Below are positions 51,972 through 59,761 of a stretch of 64,000 bases of DNA, one piece after another (the stretch's first letter is position 1; the number at the start of each line of letters is the position of its first letter). The position numbers and the translations under genes are program-made. The DNA lies in contig JAHDCX010000003.1 in NCBI GenBank assembly GCA_020629635.1, positions 143,480 through 207,479 on the forward strand, written 5' to 3'. This stretch comes from Acidimicrobiales bacterium (GTDB taxonomy: Bacteria > Actinomycetota > Acidimicrobiia > Acidimicrobiales > SHLQ01). A model generated the notes under the pieces. It was not told where the DNA came from. It saw only the letters and a program-made list of their open reading frames with translations, and did not search any database.

Positions 51972-52305
51972 GCTCGCGGATGTCCCATTCGCCGACGTCG
52001 GTCGCCGCCGGATCTCCATGGTCTTCGATGCACCGTTCGGCGACCGGAGCCGGAAGTCCATGACGGACGCGGTCACGTTCGCTGACGAACAAGCTCGGAG
52101 GCAGATGCCGCTCCGATTCGAACGACTTGAGGTAGGCCTCGCCTGCGCCGTCGTGCAAGTAGTCCCAGGCGTTGGAGAACCCGTTGCCCGTGGCGCCGAT
52201 GATCCCCCGTGCGGCATGAAAGGTGGACTTGTCGTTGCCCATGGCAAGACGTCCGGCGCGTCGAGCTTTGACCTCGAGCCAGAACTCTCGCAGCCAACGA
52301 CGCAT
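51955..52305 (-). CDS. Hypothetical protein
   Basis: The 116-aa product begins MRRWLREFWLEVKARRAGRLAMG. I prefer ATG 52305, with AGAGGG six bases upstream, over ATG 52341; a TACAAT -10-like element lies by the latter. The N terminus is strongly basic and amphipathic, and the middle contains GIIGATGNGFSNAWDYLHDGAGEAYLKSFE. I do not recognise the family. It overlaps the convergent histidine fusion by 17 bp and follows soxR by 42 bp. Confidence 0.65.
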   Translation of the reverse strand: MRRWLREFWLEVKARRAGRLAMGNDKSTFHAARGIIGATGNGFSNAWDYLHDGAGEAYLKSFESERHLPPSLFVSERDRVRHGLPAPVAERCIEDHGDPAATDVGEWDIRELTRDE

Positions 52306-52347
52306 CAACAACCCTCTGCCTTCGCTTGCGTAGCCCCTCATTGTAGA

Positions 52348-52854
52348 TCAGTCGTTCGGGCGGCGGCGGTCGGAGTCGACGTCTTCGAGGGACTCGCCTT
52401 CGAGCCAACGTGCACCGGTTCCGAGTGTTGCGGCGGCGTCGTCGGGATTCCAGAGCGCGCACCGCTCGAGCGACAAGCAACCGCAGCCGATGCAGCCGTC
52501 GAGGCGATCCCGAAGTGCCTCGAGACGGGCGATCTGTTCGTCGAGACCGGGTCGCCAGGAGCGGGCGATGATCGACCAGTCCTGATGAGTCGGGGTCCGA
52601 ACTCCCGGGAGTGATTCGAGCGCATCGGCGACCTCGTCCAACGACTTGCCGACCCGCTGCGCCGCCGTGATGAAGGCGATGCGACGAATGGTGTCTCGGG
52701 AGAAGCGTCGTTGTCCGCCGGCGGTTCGCCGGGACCGAATCAGGCCGCGGTCGTCGTAGTAGCGGACGGCGGAGGGCGCCAGACCACATCGTTCGGCCAC
52801 CTCACCGACGGAGATCCATGTTTCGTCTGAAGAATCACTTGACTTCAAGTTCAC
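52348..52854 (-). CDS. soxR: SoxR redox-sensing MerR-family activator
   Basis: About 168 aa. The MerR helix-turn-helix is VGEVAERCGLAPSAVRYYDDRGLI, followed by a dimerisation helix and the 2Fe-2S motif CIGCGCLSLERC, the same C-x2-C-x-C-x5-C spacing as in enteric SoxR. It is activated by redox-cycling compounds through oxidation of the cluster. The exact start is unclear: GTG 52854, TTG 52848 and ATG 52878 are in frame, and the operator overlaps all of them. It is divergent from the Rieske-protein operon, its likely target. Confidence 0.92.
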   Translation of the reverse strand: MNLKSSDSSDETWISVGEVAERCGLAPSAVRYYDDRGLIRSRRTAGGQRRFSRDTIRRIAFITAAQRVGKSLDEVADALESLPGVRTPTHQDWSIIARSWRPGLDEQIARLEALRDRLDGCIGCGCLSLERCALWNPDDAAATLGTGARWLEGESLEDVDSDRRRPND

Positions 52855-52869
52855 TTGAAGTTTTACGGT
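52839..52869 (+). promoter_or_regulatory. SoxR-type promoter with dyad in a 19-bp spacer
   Basis: TTGACT (52839-52844), a 19-bp spacer and TACGGT (52864-52869). A perfect dyad ACTTCAAGT-N2-ACTTGAAGT (52842-52861) fills the spacer and closely resembles the enteric SoxR box core CTCAAGTTAACTTGAG. An over-long spacer is the hallmark of MerR-activated promoters. The predicted transcript starts at or beside ATG 52877. Confidence 0.82.
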
Positions 52870-52876
52870 ACTCCTC

Positions 52877-54550
52877 ATGAGCAACGAAACCACCTCAGAC
52901 CGCATTCGTCGCGAGAACCTCGGCGCGCTGGAGGATCTCCCGGTCGACTCGATGCGGATGGCACGGGTCGGTGAGCGTCGAGTGGTCGTGGTCCGAACCG
53001 CGACCGGCGTACATGCACTCGACAACGCATGCCCGCACCAGGGATACGGACTCGCCACCGGCCAGCTCGACGGCGAACTCCTCACCTGCCAGTGGCACAA
53101 CTGGAAGTTCGACGTGTCGACCGGGACCTGCGTCATGGGCGAAGAAGACGTGGCCTGTCACGCCGTCGAGATCGTCGACGGCGAGATCGAAGTCACCGTC
53201 GTCGAACCGACCGACGAAGAGATACGTGCGCAGGTGTTCCCCAGCCTCACCAAAGGCGTGGAGGAACACCAGGTCGGCCAGATCGCCCGCGACACGGCAC
53301 GTCTTCTCGAGGCGGGCGCCGAGCCAGCCGACGTCATGTGGGTCGGGCTCGAGCACGCGTTCCCTCGGGAGCGCTGGGGGCCGGGTCATGGCATGGCGAC
53401 GGCCGTCGACTGCTTGGCGTTCGCCACTAACACCGACAACGACGACCGGCGGGTGCTCGCCACCGTGCAGGGCCTGACCGCGCTGGCCGAACCGACCCGC
53501 GCACGACCAGCGCGGACCCTTCCCCCAGCCGGACCCGGCGAGGGGCTCGGCGCCGCGATCGAACACGAACGACTCGACGATGCGATCGCCGCCGCACGCG
53601 GCCTGGCCCGTGGCCCGGTCGACGACGCTCGATCGGCGTTCATCGAAGCCACGAGTCAGCACCACCTCAGCTACGGGCACGGGATGATCTACACCCAGAA
53701 GGCCTTCGAGCTGCTCGAACGCACCGGCTGGGAACATGCCGACACGGTGCTCGCCAACCTTGCCGTGTCGATCACGTGGTCGACCCGAGAAGACACGCTC
53801 CCCTACATGCGCAAGGCGATGCGAGCGATCGAGGGAGCCGACCTCGATCGGCTTGCTGCCATCGCGCCCGACCCCGAATGGGTCGACACTGCGCTCCCCA
53901 ACGACCTGCTCGACGCGGCAGATGCGCCGATCGGGCGAGCGCTCGATGCGCTCGCGGCCGGCGCAGGAGTCGAACGACTTCTCGACGCCGTGGTCGACGC
54001 CGTGTCGGTCCGCATGCTTCGCCACGACATCGAGCTCGAGGTCGATCCGGACGAGTCGTTCGGCTGGCTCGACATCACGCACGGGTTGACCCTGGCGCGA
54101 GCCGCCCGATGGGCGTGGCGCAACGCACCTGGACCGGACACCGTTCGCCAAGCACTTTTCGCCGTGTGGCTCTGCCACGACACGGGCCGAGCCGAACGCG
54201 AACGCGGTATCGCTCGAACCGTCGATCAGCGCGGCGGAGCCGAGCTCGCCCGATCGATTCGACTCGGCGACGTCGAAGCGACGCTTGGGGCGATCGCCTC
54301 GGATCCTTCTGGCTCGACCGAGACGCTGATCGAATCGGCCCTCGCCGATGGTGCTGGGTCGTTCATCGTGACCGCACATTTGATCAAGCTGACGCAAGCC
54401 TGCATTGAGGAGTTCGAACACTCCGGGTCAGTGCTGCCGCTGCTCGCCGCCGGACGATTCCTCGCCGCGCCTCGGGCCGAGCGGTTCGTGGCCAACAACG
54501 TGGCCGAGGCGATCGGCTTCGTGCGGACCGGAAAACCGCCCGCCCGGTAG
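52877..54550 (+). CDS. Rieske 2Fe-2S protein with a large helical C-terminal domain, predicted SoxR target
   Basis: The 557-aa product has an N-terminal Rieske ferredoxin domain with cluster ligands Cys52, His54 (CPHQG) and Cys71, His74 (CQWHNWKFD). The remaining 430 residues are mostly helical, with conserved-looking SQHHLSYGHGMIYTQKAFEL and WLCHDTGRAERERG; I do not recognise this part. It is not a ring-hydroxylating dioxygenase alpha subunit, since no mononuclear iron motif is evident. An electron-transfer or oxidative-detoxification role is inferred from SoxR control. The MFS gene follows after nine bases. Confidence 0.8.
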   Translation: MSNETTSDRIRRENLGALEDLPVDSMRMARVGERRVVVVRTATGVHALDNACPHQGYGLATGQLDGELLTCQWHNWKFDVSTGTCVMGEEDVACHAVEIVDGEIEVTVVEPTDEEIRAQVFPSLTKGVEEHQVGQIARDTARLLEAGAEPADVMWVGLEHAFPRERWGPGHGMATAVDCLAFATNTDNDDRRVLATVQGLTALAEPTRARPARTLPPAGPGEGLGAAIEHERLDDAIAAARGLARGPVDDARSAFIEATSQHHLSYGHGMIYTQKAFELLERTGWEHADTVLANLAVSITWSTREDTLPYMRKAMRAIEGADLDRLAAIAPDPEWVDTALPNDLLDAADAPIGRALDALAAGAGVERLLDAVVDAVSVRMLRHDIELEVDPDESFGWLDITHGLTLARAARWAWRNAPGPDTVRQALFAVWLCHDTGRAERERGIARTVDQRGGAELARSIRLGDVEATLGAIASDPSGSTETLIESALADGAGSFIVTAHLIKLTQACIEEFEHSGSVLPLLAAGRFLAAPRAERFVANNVAEAIGFVRTGKPPAR

Positions 54551-54559
54551 GGTGCGCCG

Positions 54560-55735
54560 GTGAATCTCCGACTCGCTGGTTTCTCGGTCATGTTGCTCAT
54601 GACCATGGCGATGTCGACGATCTCGCTGTTCGCCCTGGCAGTCGTCGCGTCAGAGCTCGAGGCGGAGTTTGGCCTCTCCAAGTTCGAGATCGGCCTGCTC
54701 GGCGCCGCCAACACCGGAGTCGGAGGGCTCTTCGCCCCGCGAGCGGGACGCTTGTCCGATCGGCTCGGCGGACGGAGATCGATGGGGGTGGTGCTCGCTG
54801 GCTCGGGACTCTCCACCGCATTGATGGCGGCGGCGCCGAGCTACGGCTGGCTGCTCGCGGCCAACATCGTGGCGGGCATCCCACAGGGGTGGGGCAATCC
54901 GGCCACCAACAAAGCCATCAGCCGGGGCGTCTCCGCATCTCAGCGCGGCACCTTGACGGGCATCAAGCAGTCCGGCGTCCAGCTCGCGGTGTTCCTCGCC
55001 GGGGTCGTCATGCCGCCGGTGACCGCTTCAGCCGGCTGGCGCGCAGGGCTCTGGGTGGCGGCCGGGCTGTCCGTGGCCGCGTTGTTCGGATTGCGGTTCG
55101 TTCCCGAACTCGACGACGAGCAGCTGGGCGAGACGCGCAACACGACGCCCACCGACGTTGACCCCGACCGCTCGCCGCTTCGGCCCTTCGTTTACCAGAT
55201 TGCGATCTACGGATTCCTGCTCGGTTTCGTCGGCGGCGGGCTGGGCCGGTTTCTCCCGCTCTTCGCCGAAGAAGCGGTCGCCTTCACCGCTGCGGGGGCG
55301 GGTCTCGTCTTCGGCCTGCAGGGGCTCGTCGCCATCCCCATGCGGATCAGCACCGGCATGGCGCTCGATCGGGGCCTGTCGGTCCGGACGACGCTCACCA
55401 CGATGGGCCTCGTCGGTGGCGTCTCCGTACTACTGATCCTCTCCGCAGCGAGCGTCGGCCAGTGGATGATGTGGGTGGGCACGGTGCTCGCAGGCCTGAC
55501 CCTCGGCGCCTGGAACACCGCCGCCAACCTCTCGATGATCCGAGAGGGCGCCAGTGCCGGACGTGCGAGCGGCATGTTGATGTTCGGCTTCTTGCTCGGC
55601 CTGACCGTCGGCGGCCCGACGATCGGGTGGTCGATCGACACCTTTGGGTACACCCCAGGCTGGATCGCGTCGGCCGTCATGGCGTGGCTCGGCGCCGCAG
55701 TGGTCGCCCGTCGCATCGATACCCTCGACCCATGA
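54560..55735 (+). CDS. Major facilitator superfamily transporter
   Basis: The 391-aa product has about 12 membrane helices. The MFS loop 2-3 motif appears as GRLSDRLGGRRSM. Its position between a SoxR-controlled Rieske gene and fdhD suggests efflux of a redox-active compound, as in SoxR regulons of non-enteric bacteria that export such metabolites. The substrate is unknown. Confidence 0.87.
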   Translation: MNLRLAGFSVMLLMTMAMSTISLFALAVVASELEAEFGLSKFEIGLLGAANTGVGGLFAPRAGRLSDRLGGRRSMGVVLAGSGLSTALMAAAPSYGWLLAANIVAGIPQGWGNPATNKAISRGVSASQRGTLTGIKQSGVQLAVFLAGVVMPPVTASAGWRAGLWVAAGLSVAALFGLRFVPELDDEQLGETRNTTPTDVDPDRSPLRPFVYQIAIYGFLLGFVGGGLGRFLPLFAEEAVAFTAAGAGLVFGLQGLVAIPMRISTGMALDRGLSVRTTLTTMGLVGGVSVLLILSAASVGQWMMWVGTVLAGLTLGAWNTAANLSMIREGASAGRASGMLMFGFLLGLTVGGPTIGWSIDTFGYTPGWIASAVMAWLGAAVVARRIDTLDP

Positions 55736-56523
55736 ACCAACCGGCGCCCCGAGGACGAACCCGCAACGTGTTCGTGCGCCGTGTCGGGCCCGATGCCGAC
55801 CGACGTCGCCCCGACGACTTGATCGTCGAAGAGCCGCTGTCGATCCAGCTCGACGGCACGCTGGTTGCGACCACGATGCGGACCCCCGGCAACGACTACG
55901 AACTCGCAGTCGGCTTCCTTCACGCCGAGGGCATGTTGGACGGCGCAACAGTGCACGGTGTTCGCTACTGCGCCGACGGCTCGGCGCTCGAATCGCAGTT
56001 CAACGTCGTGACTGTCGAGACGGGCGGAACGGCCGCCGAGCCGACTCCCCGTCTGGGTTCGACGTCGTCGTCATGCGGCCTGTGCGGAAGCGAAGCCATC
56101 GAGACGCTGACCGACCGCCTCGCACCGATCAACGACGACCCGATCGACCCGATGCTGCTGATCGAGGTGTCCGAAGCGGTGCGGGCCAAGCAGGACCTCT
56201 TCGCGAAAACCGGCGCCGTCCATGCGGCTGCTGCGTTCGATGTGAGCGGCGCAATCCTGTCGATCCGCGAAGACATCGGTCGCCACAACGCCGTCGACAA
56301 GGTCGTCGGGCGCATGGTTTTGGACGGCGAGATGCCCGCCGCCGGACTTGGCCTGTATGTGTCGGGCCGGGCGAGCTTCGAGATGGTGCAGAAGGCGTGG
56401 GCGGCGGGCTTCGGCACCGTGGTGTCGGTGAGCGCACCGAGCGCGTTGGCCGTCGACACCGCCCACGCCGGCGGCATCCATCTCGCCGGCTTCATCCGCA
56501 ACGACGAGATCAACCTCTACTGA
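55732..56523 (+). CDS. fdhD: Formate dehydrogenase accessory sulfurtransferase
   Basis: The 263-aa FdhD transfers sulfur to the molybdenum cofactor of formate dehydrogenases. Its CxxC motif is in SSSCGLCGSEAIE. Further signatures are MRTPGNDYELAVGFLHAEG, KTGAVHAAAAFD, REDIGRHNAVDKVVG and GRASFEMVQKAWAAG. ATG 55732 overlaps the MFS stop (ATGA). No formate dehydrogenase is in the window. The stop codon's last base is the first base of the REP-flanked element. Confidence 0.92.
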   Translation: MNQPAPRGRTRNVFVRRVGPDADRRRPDDLIVEEPLSIQLDGTLVATTMRTPGNDYELAVGFLHAEGMLDGATVHGVRYCADGSALESQFNVVTVETGGTAAEPTPRLGSTSSSCGLCGSEAIETLTDRLAPINDDPIDPMLLIEVSEAVRAKQDLFAKTGAVHAAAAFDVSGAILSIREDIGRHNAVDKVVGRMVLDGEMPAAGLGLYVSGRASFEMVQKAWAAGFGTVVSVSAPSALAVDTAHAGGIHLAGFIRNDEINLY

Positions 56524-56587
56524 GTCACTTCGGGGTCAGACACCAACGTGACCACCAGTCACTTCGGGGTCAGACACCAACGTGACC
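56523..56587 (+). repeat. Left REP doublet
   Basis: Two identical 31-bp copies, 56523-56553 and 56557-56587, three bases apart, contain the core GGGGTCAGACACC. Inner GTCAC...GTGAC ends can pair into a hairpin. The outer copy begins on the last base of the fdhD stop codon. Confidence 0.88.
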
Positions 56588-57351
56588 AGTCGGGCCTCGG
56601 CGACGTCGTACAAGCGCGCCAACGCCGCGTCGGCCTCCAGGGCTCGACGGGCTCGCCGCAAGGCCACGGAGACCGAGTTGGATGTCGGATACCCAAAACG
56701 TTGCTGAAGTTCTCGCGAAGTGGCTCCTGCCCGGTCGCGACCAAGCAGCAACGCCACTCGTTGTTCGGGTCGCGACCGCGCAGCAGCCATGACCGCCTCG
56801 ACGGGCAGACCCGTGGCCGAGGCCACCGCGGCAATGACTTCCTCCAGCCCTGGAACAGCCAGGATGGGTCTCAGCCTCGTGCTGACGACCCCGGTCTGAA
56901 GCCACGATGGTGCGCGAACCCGACCTTCGAGCGCGTCGAAGCTCGACCACGGGAACCCGGGCCGGATCACCCCGTCATCGAACGGATTGGCATGGATGTA
57001 CTGCACGATTCGGTCCTGATGATCCCAGTCCTCGACCAGAACCGAATGAAACCGCCCCCGGAACACCGGTCCGTCTCGTTCCCAACGCACGTTGGTGCTT
57101 CGGGTATAGCGCTCAGACAACGACTTCATCATCTCGCTGAGACCGCCTCGAATCGAGTGAAGCAACAGGTGGTAGTGATTGTTCATCAGACAGAAGGCAT
57201 GCACCTCCATGCCCGACGTCGTGGAGCTCTCTCCGAGGAGCCGGAGAAAGCGAAGTCGGTCGAGGTCGTCGACGAAAATGTCACGTCGATCGACTCCCCG
57301 GTTCATCACGTGATGCCACGCCCCGGCAGCATCGATTCGCGGCGGACGCAT
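56536..57351 (-). CDS. REP-associated tyrosine transposase (Y1_Tnp, HUH endonuclease)
   Basis: With ATG 57351 as start it is 271 aa. It shows HHVMNRGVDRRDIF, the HUH metal-binding pair in CLMNNHYHLLLH, a downstream Tyr in SLSERYTR, and GPVFRGRFHSVLV with RIVQYIHANP typical of RAYTs. A helix-turn-helix-like tail follows (GATSRELQQRFGYPTSNSVSVALRRARR). The last dozen codons and the stop are supplied by the left REP copies. RAYTs are thought to mobilise REP sequences and are usually single-copy, domesticated genes. Confidence 0.9.
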   Translation of the reverse strand: MRPPRIDAAGAWHHVMNRGVDRRDIFVDDLDRLRFLRLLGESSTTSGMEVHAFCLMNNHYHLLLHSIRGGLSEMMKSLSERYTRSTNVRWERDGPVFRGRFHSVLVEDWDHQDRIVQYIHANPFDDGVIRPGFPWSSFDALEGRVRAPSWLQTGVVSTRLRPILAVPGLEEVIAAVASATGLPVEAVMAAARSRPEQRVALLLGRDRAGATSRELQQRFGYPTSNSVSVALRRARRALEADAALARLYDVAEARLVTLVSDPEVTGGHVGV

Positions 57352-57441
57352 GAGTTCGAGTGTCTTTCTTGCCGGAGGACGGCAACCAACGAGGGCGGCG
57401 GTCGAACCGCTGCGATATCCCACCATCGCGCGAGGCTGTGA

Positions 57442-57494
57442 CACCGACCTCGAAGTGACTGGCGGTCACGTTGGTGTCTGACCCCGAAGTGACT
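57442..57494 (-). repeat. Right REP copies, inverted
   Basis: A perfect 31-bp inverted copy of the left repeat at 57464-57494, preceded by a degenerate partial copy at about 57442-57462 that shares GAAGTGACTGG. Confidence 0.85.
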
Positions 57495-57511
57495 GGTCGT
57501 AGGCTCGGGGA

Positions 57512-58195
57512 ATGACTGAAGTTCGGCCCTCTGAGGGCCTTGGCGTTGTCCATCTGTTCTGCAAGCCGAATGCCGCGTTCGATCGAAACGCGGCGATCGC
57601 CGCGGTCGAAGCTGCAGTTGCCGGTGATGCCCAGGTCGTGACCATCTCGATGCTGGGGCACAAGGCTGACGTGGCGTTCATGGCGCTTCATCCGGACTGG
57701 TGGGCGCTACGGCGGTTCCAGTCGGCGATCCAGGCGGCGGGGCTCGACGTCGTCGATTCGTTTGTATCGCTGACCGAGATCAGCGAATACGCCGCGGGAG
57801 TCCCCGAGGAGATGCGCAACATGCGCCTGTACCCCGAGCTCGCCGAAGTCGGCGACGACAAGCCGGCGTGGTGCTTCTATCCGATGTCGAAGAAGCGCAG
57901 GCCCGAAGGCAACTGGTTCACGCTGCCCTTCGACGATCGCAAGAACCTCATGTACGAGCACGGCGCATCCGGCCGCAAATTCAAGGGCCGTATCCTCCAG
58001 GTGATCACGGGCTCGACCGGCGTCGACGACTGGGAATGGGGAGTCACGCTGTTCGGTCAGCATCCCGACGACCTCAAAGAGGTCGTCTACACGATGCGCT
58101 TCGACGAGGCCTCAGCCATCTACGCCGAGTTCGGGGCGTTCTACACCGGCATCGTTGCCGAACCTGGGGTCGCCCTCGACGCCCTCGCCGCCTGA
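57512..58195 (+). CDS. hemQ: Coproheme decarboxylase (chlorite-dismutase family)
   Basis: The 227-aa product belongs to the HemQ/ChdC clade. It has AWCFYPMSKKRRPEGNWF, whose Tyr123 fits the catalytic radical Tyr, LMYEHGASGRKFKGRI, and DDWEWGVTLFGQHPDDLKEVVYTMRFDEASA. It performs the last step of the coproporphyrin-dependent heme pathway of Gram-positive bacteria, converting coproheme to heme b. It begins just downstream of the RAYT element. No other heme genes are adjacent. Confidence 0.93.
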   Translation: MTEVRPSEGLGVVHLFCKPNAAFDRNAAIAAVEAAVAGDAQVVTISMLGHKADVAFMALHPDWWALRRFQSAIQAAGLDVVDSFVSLTEISEYAAGVPEEMRNMRLYPELAEVGDDKPAWCFYPMSKKRRPEGNWFTLPFDDRKNLMYEHGASGRKFKGRILQVITGSTGVDDWEWGVTLFGQHPDDLKEVVYTMRFDEASAIYAEFGAFYTGIVAEPGVALDALAA

Positions 58196-58202
58196 CTGAG
58201 GA

Positions 58203-58247
58203 TCTGTGGACGCGGAGCCCCCCATAGCGAGGCTGGGCGTCCACAGA
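58203..58247. terminator. Stem-loop after hemQ
   Basis: TCTGTGGACGC (58203-58213) pairs perfectly with GCGTCCACAGA (58237-58247) over a 23-base loop that includes an AGCC/GGCT sub-stem. No T-run follows; the next gene starts 23 bases later. Confidence 0.5.
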
Positions 58248-58270
58248 CGCGAGGGGACTACGCTCCTCCC

Positions 58271-59626
58271 ATGGGTGACACGCTTGATCGACTGACCGAA
58301 GAAACGGCGGAACTGCTGCAGCAGATGATCCGCAACGAGTGCGTCAACGACGGCACACCCGACTCCGGCCACGAGTACCGCAACGCACGGCTGCTCCGCG
58401 ACGAACTCGAGGGCACGGGCGCCGAGATCGAGATGTTCGAACCCCATCCCGGTCGCGAGTCGATCGTGGCTCGGCGCCGCGGCACCGATCCCGATGCACC
58501 AACCCTCATGTTGATGGGCCACACCGACGTGGTCCCAGTGTCACCCGAAGGCTGGAAGGTCGACCCGTTCGGCGGGGACCGGATCGGCGACGAGATCTGG
58601 GGCCGAGGTGCAGTCGACATGCTCAACGTCACGTCCTCGATGGCCGTCGCGTTCCGCCACATCGCCAAGGCCGACATCCCCCACGCCGGCGACATCGTCT
58701 ACTTCGGGGTAGCCGATGAAGAGGCCGGCGGTCCGCTCGGCGCGAAGGTGCTCGTCGAGGAGCAGTGGGACGCGCTGCAGTGCGACTACGTCCTCACCGA
58801 ATACGGCGGCACGCCGCTCGTACAGAACGACGGTTCGCTGAAGGTTCTGCTGACCACGGCAGAGAAGGGCACGGGCGCGCAGATGATCATCGTGCACGGC
58901 GAACCCGGTCACGGCTCGATGCCGTGGGGCACCGACAACGCGATCATGAAAGCGGCCGCGATTGTCCGACGCATCGAGGCGTACAACCCCGGCGCGAAGA
59001 TCGACACGCTGTTCGAGAGCCGAATCAAAGCCCAAAACTTCGATCCCGACACCGAAGCGCGCCTCCTCGATCCCGGACGAATCGACGAGGCGCTCACCGA
59101 GCTCGAACCCGGCTTGGCCCGCAACCTGCACTCGTGCTGCCACACGAGCTTCTCGCCGAACCTGATCGAAGGCGGCACGAAGATCAACACGATCCCCGAC
59201 AAGGTCGTGCTGGGTGTCGACATTCGAACCTTGCCGGGCGAAACCAACGCGGACATCGTCGCGCACCTGACCGAAGCGATCGGCCCAGAACTGATGGCCT
59301 CCGTCGAGCTGAAGCGCTACTTCGAGGACGAGAACATCTCGACCGAGTCGTCGACCGACACGCCGCTGTGGTCGGCGCTCGTCGACTCGATCCACATGAC
59401 CTATCCGGGCGCCACCGTGCTGCCGTCGATGGTGACCGGCGGCACCGACGCCCGCTTCTTCCGTCGCAAGGGCATCCCGTCCTATGGCGCGGGGCTGCTC
59501 AGCAAGGACATCAGCCTCGGCGAGTTCATGAGCCGATTCCACGGCCACAACGAGCGGATCGACATCGAATCGCTGCGTCTCACCACCAAGCTGTGGCTCG
59601 ACGTCGTCGACCGACTCTGGGCCTGA
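58271..59626 (+). CDS. M20-family metallopeptidase/amidohydrolase
   Basis: The 451-aa zinc hydrolase has MGHTDVVPVSPEGW, WGRGAVDMLN and VADEEAGGPLG, which hold the metal ligands and catalytic Asp/Glu. It also has the HGEPGHGSMPWGTDNAI dimerisation-lid His. Family members cleave dipeptides, acyl-amino acids or carbamoyl compounds. It precedes a nucleoside-type ABC operon, so it may act on an imported or related compound, but substrate prediction is not possible. Confidence 0.87.
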   Translation: MGDTLDRLTEETAELLQQMIRNECVNDGTPDSGHEYRNARLLRDELEGTGAEIEMFEPHPGRESIVARRRGTDPDAPTLMLMGHTDVVPVSPEGWKVDPFGGDRIGDEIWGRGAVDMLNVTSSMAVAFRHIAKADIPHAGDIVYFGVADEEAGGPLGAKVLVEEQWDALQCDYVLTEYGGTPLVQNDGSLKVLLTTAEKGTGAQMIIVHGEPGHGSMPWGTDNAIMKAAAIVRRIEAYNPGAKIDTLFESRIKAQNFDPDTEARLLDPGRIDEALTELEPGLARNLHSCCHTSFSPNLIEGGTKINTIPDKVVLGVDIRTLPGETNADIVAHLTEAIGPELMASVELKRYFEDENISTESSTDTPLWSALVDSIHMTYPGATVLPSMVTGGTDARFFRRKGIPSYGAGLLSKDISLGEFMSRFHGHNERIDIESLRLTTKLWLDVVDRLWA

Positions 59627-59643
59627 CCCTGCGTTAAACACTT

Positions 59644-59662
59644 CCGTCTACGTGACGGTTTT
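59644..59662 (+). terminator. Weak rho-independent terminator after the M20 gene
   Basis: CCGTC-TACGT-GACGG followed by TTTT, 17 bases after the stop codon. Confidence 0.5.
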
Positions 59663-59761
59663 CGCACCGATTTTGAACGTTGTGTTGCCGGGCTTTGTCA
59701 CCTCCCCTTCCCCAAAGTAGGAAGGTTCGCGAAATTCCCGAGGAGGAGGGGTCCCCCCAAC

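Larger units (their letters stand above)
56523..57494. mobile_element. REP-flanked RAYT (REP-associated tyrosine transposase) element, about 972 bp
   Basis: A Y1/HUH transposase gene lies between inverted 31-bp repeats. Two direct copies lie on the left (56523-56553, 56557-56587). On the right, one perfect inverted copy (57464-57494) lies beside a degenerate one (about 57442-57462). The arrangement matches REP doublets around RAYT genes. No target-site duplication is evident. Confidence 0.8.
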
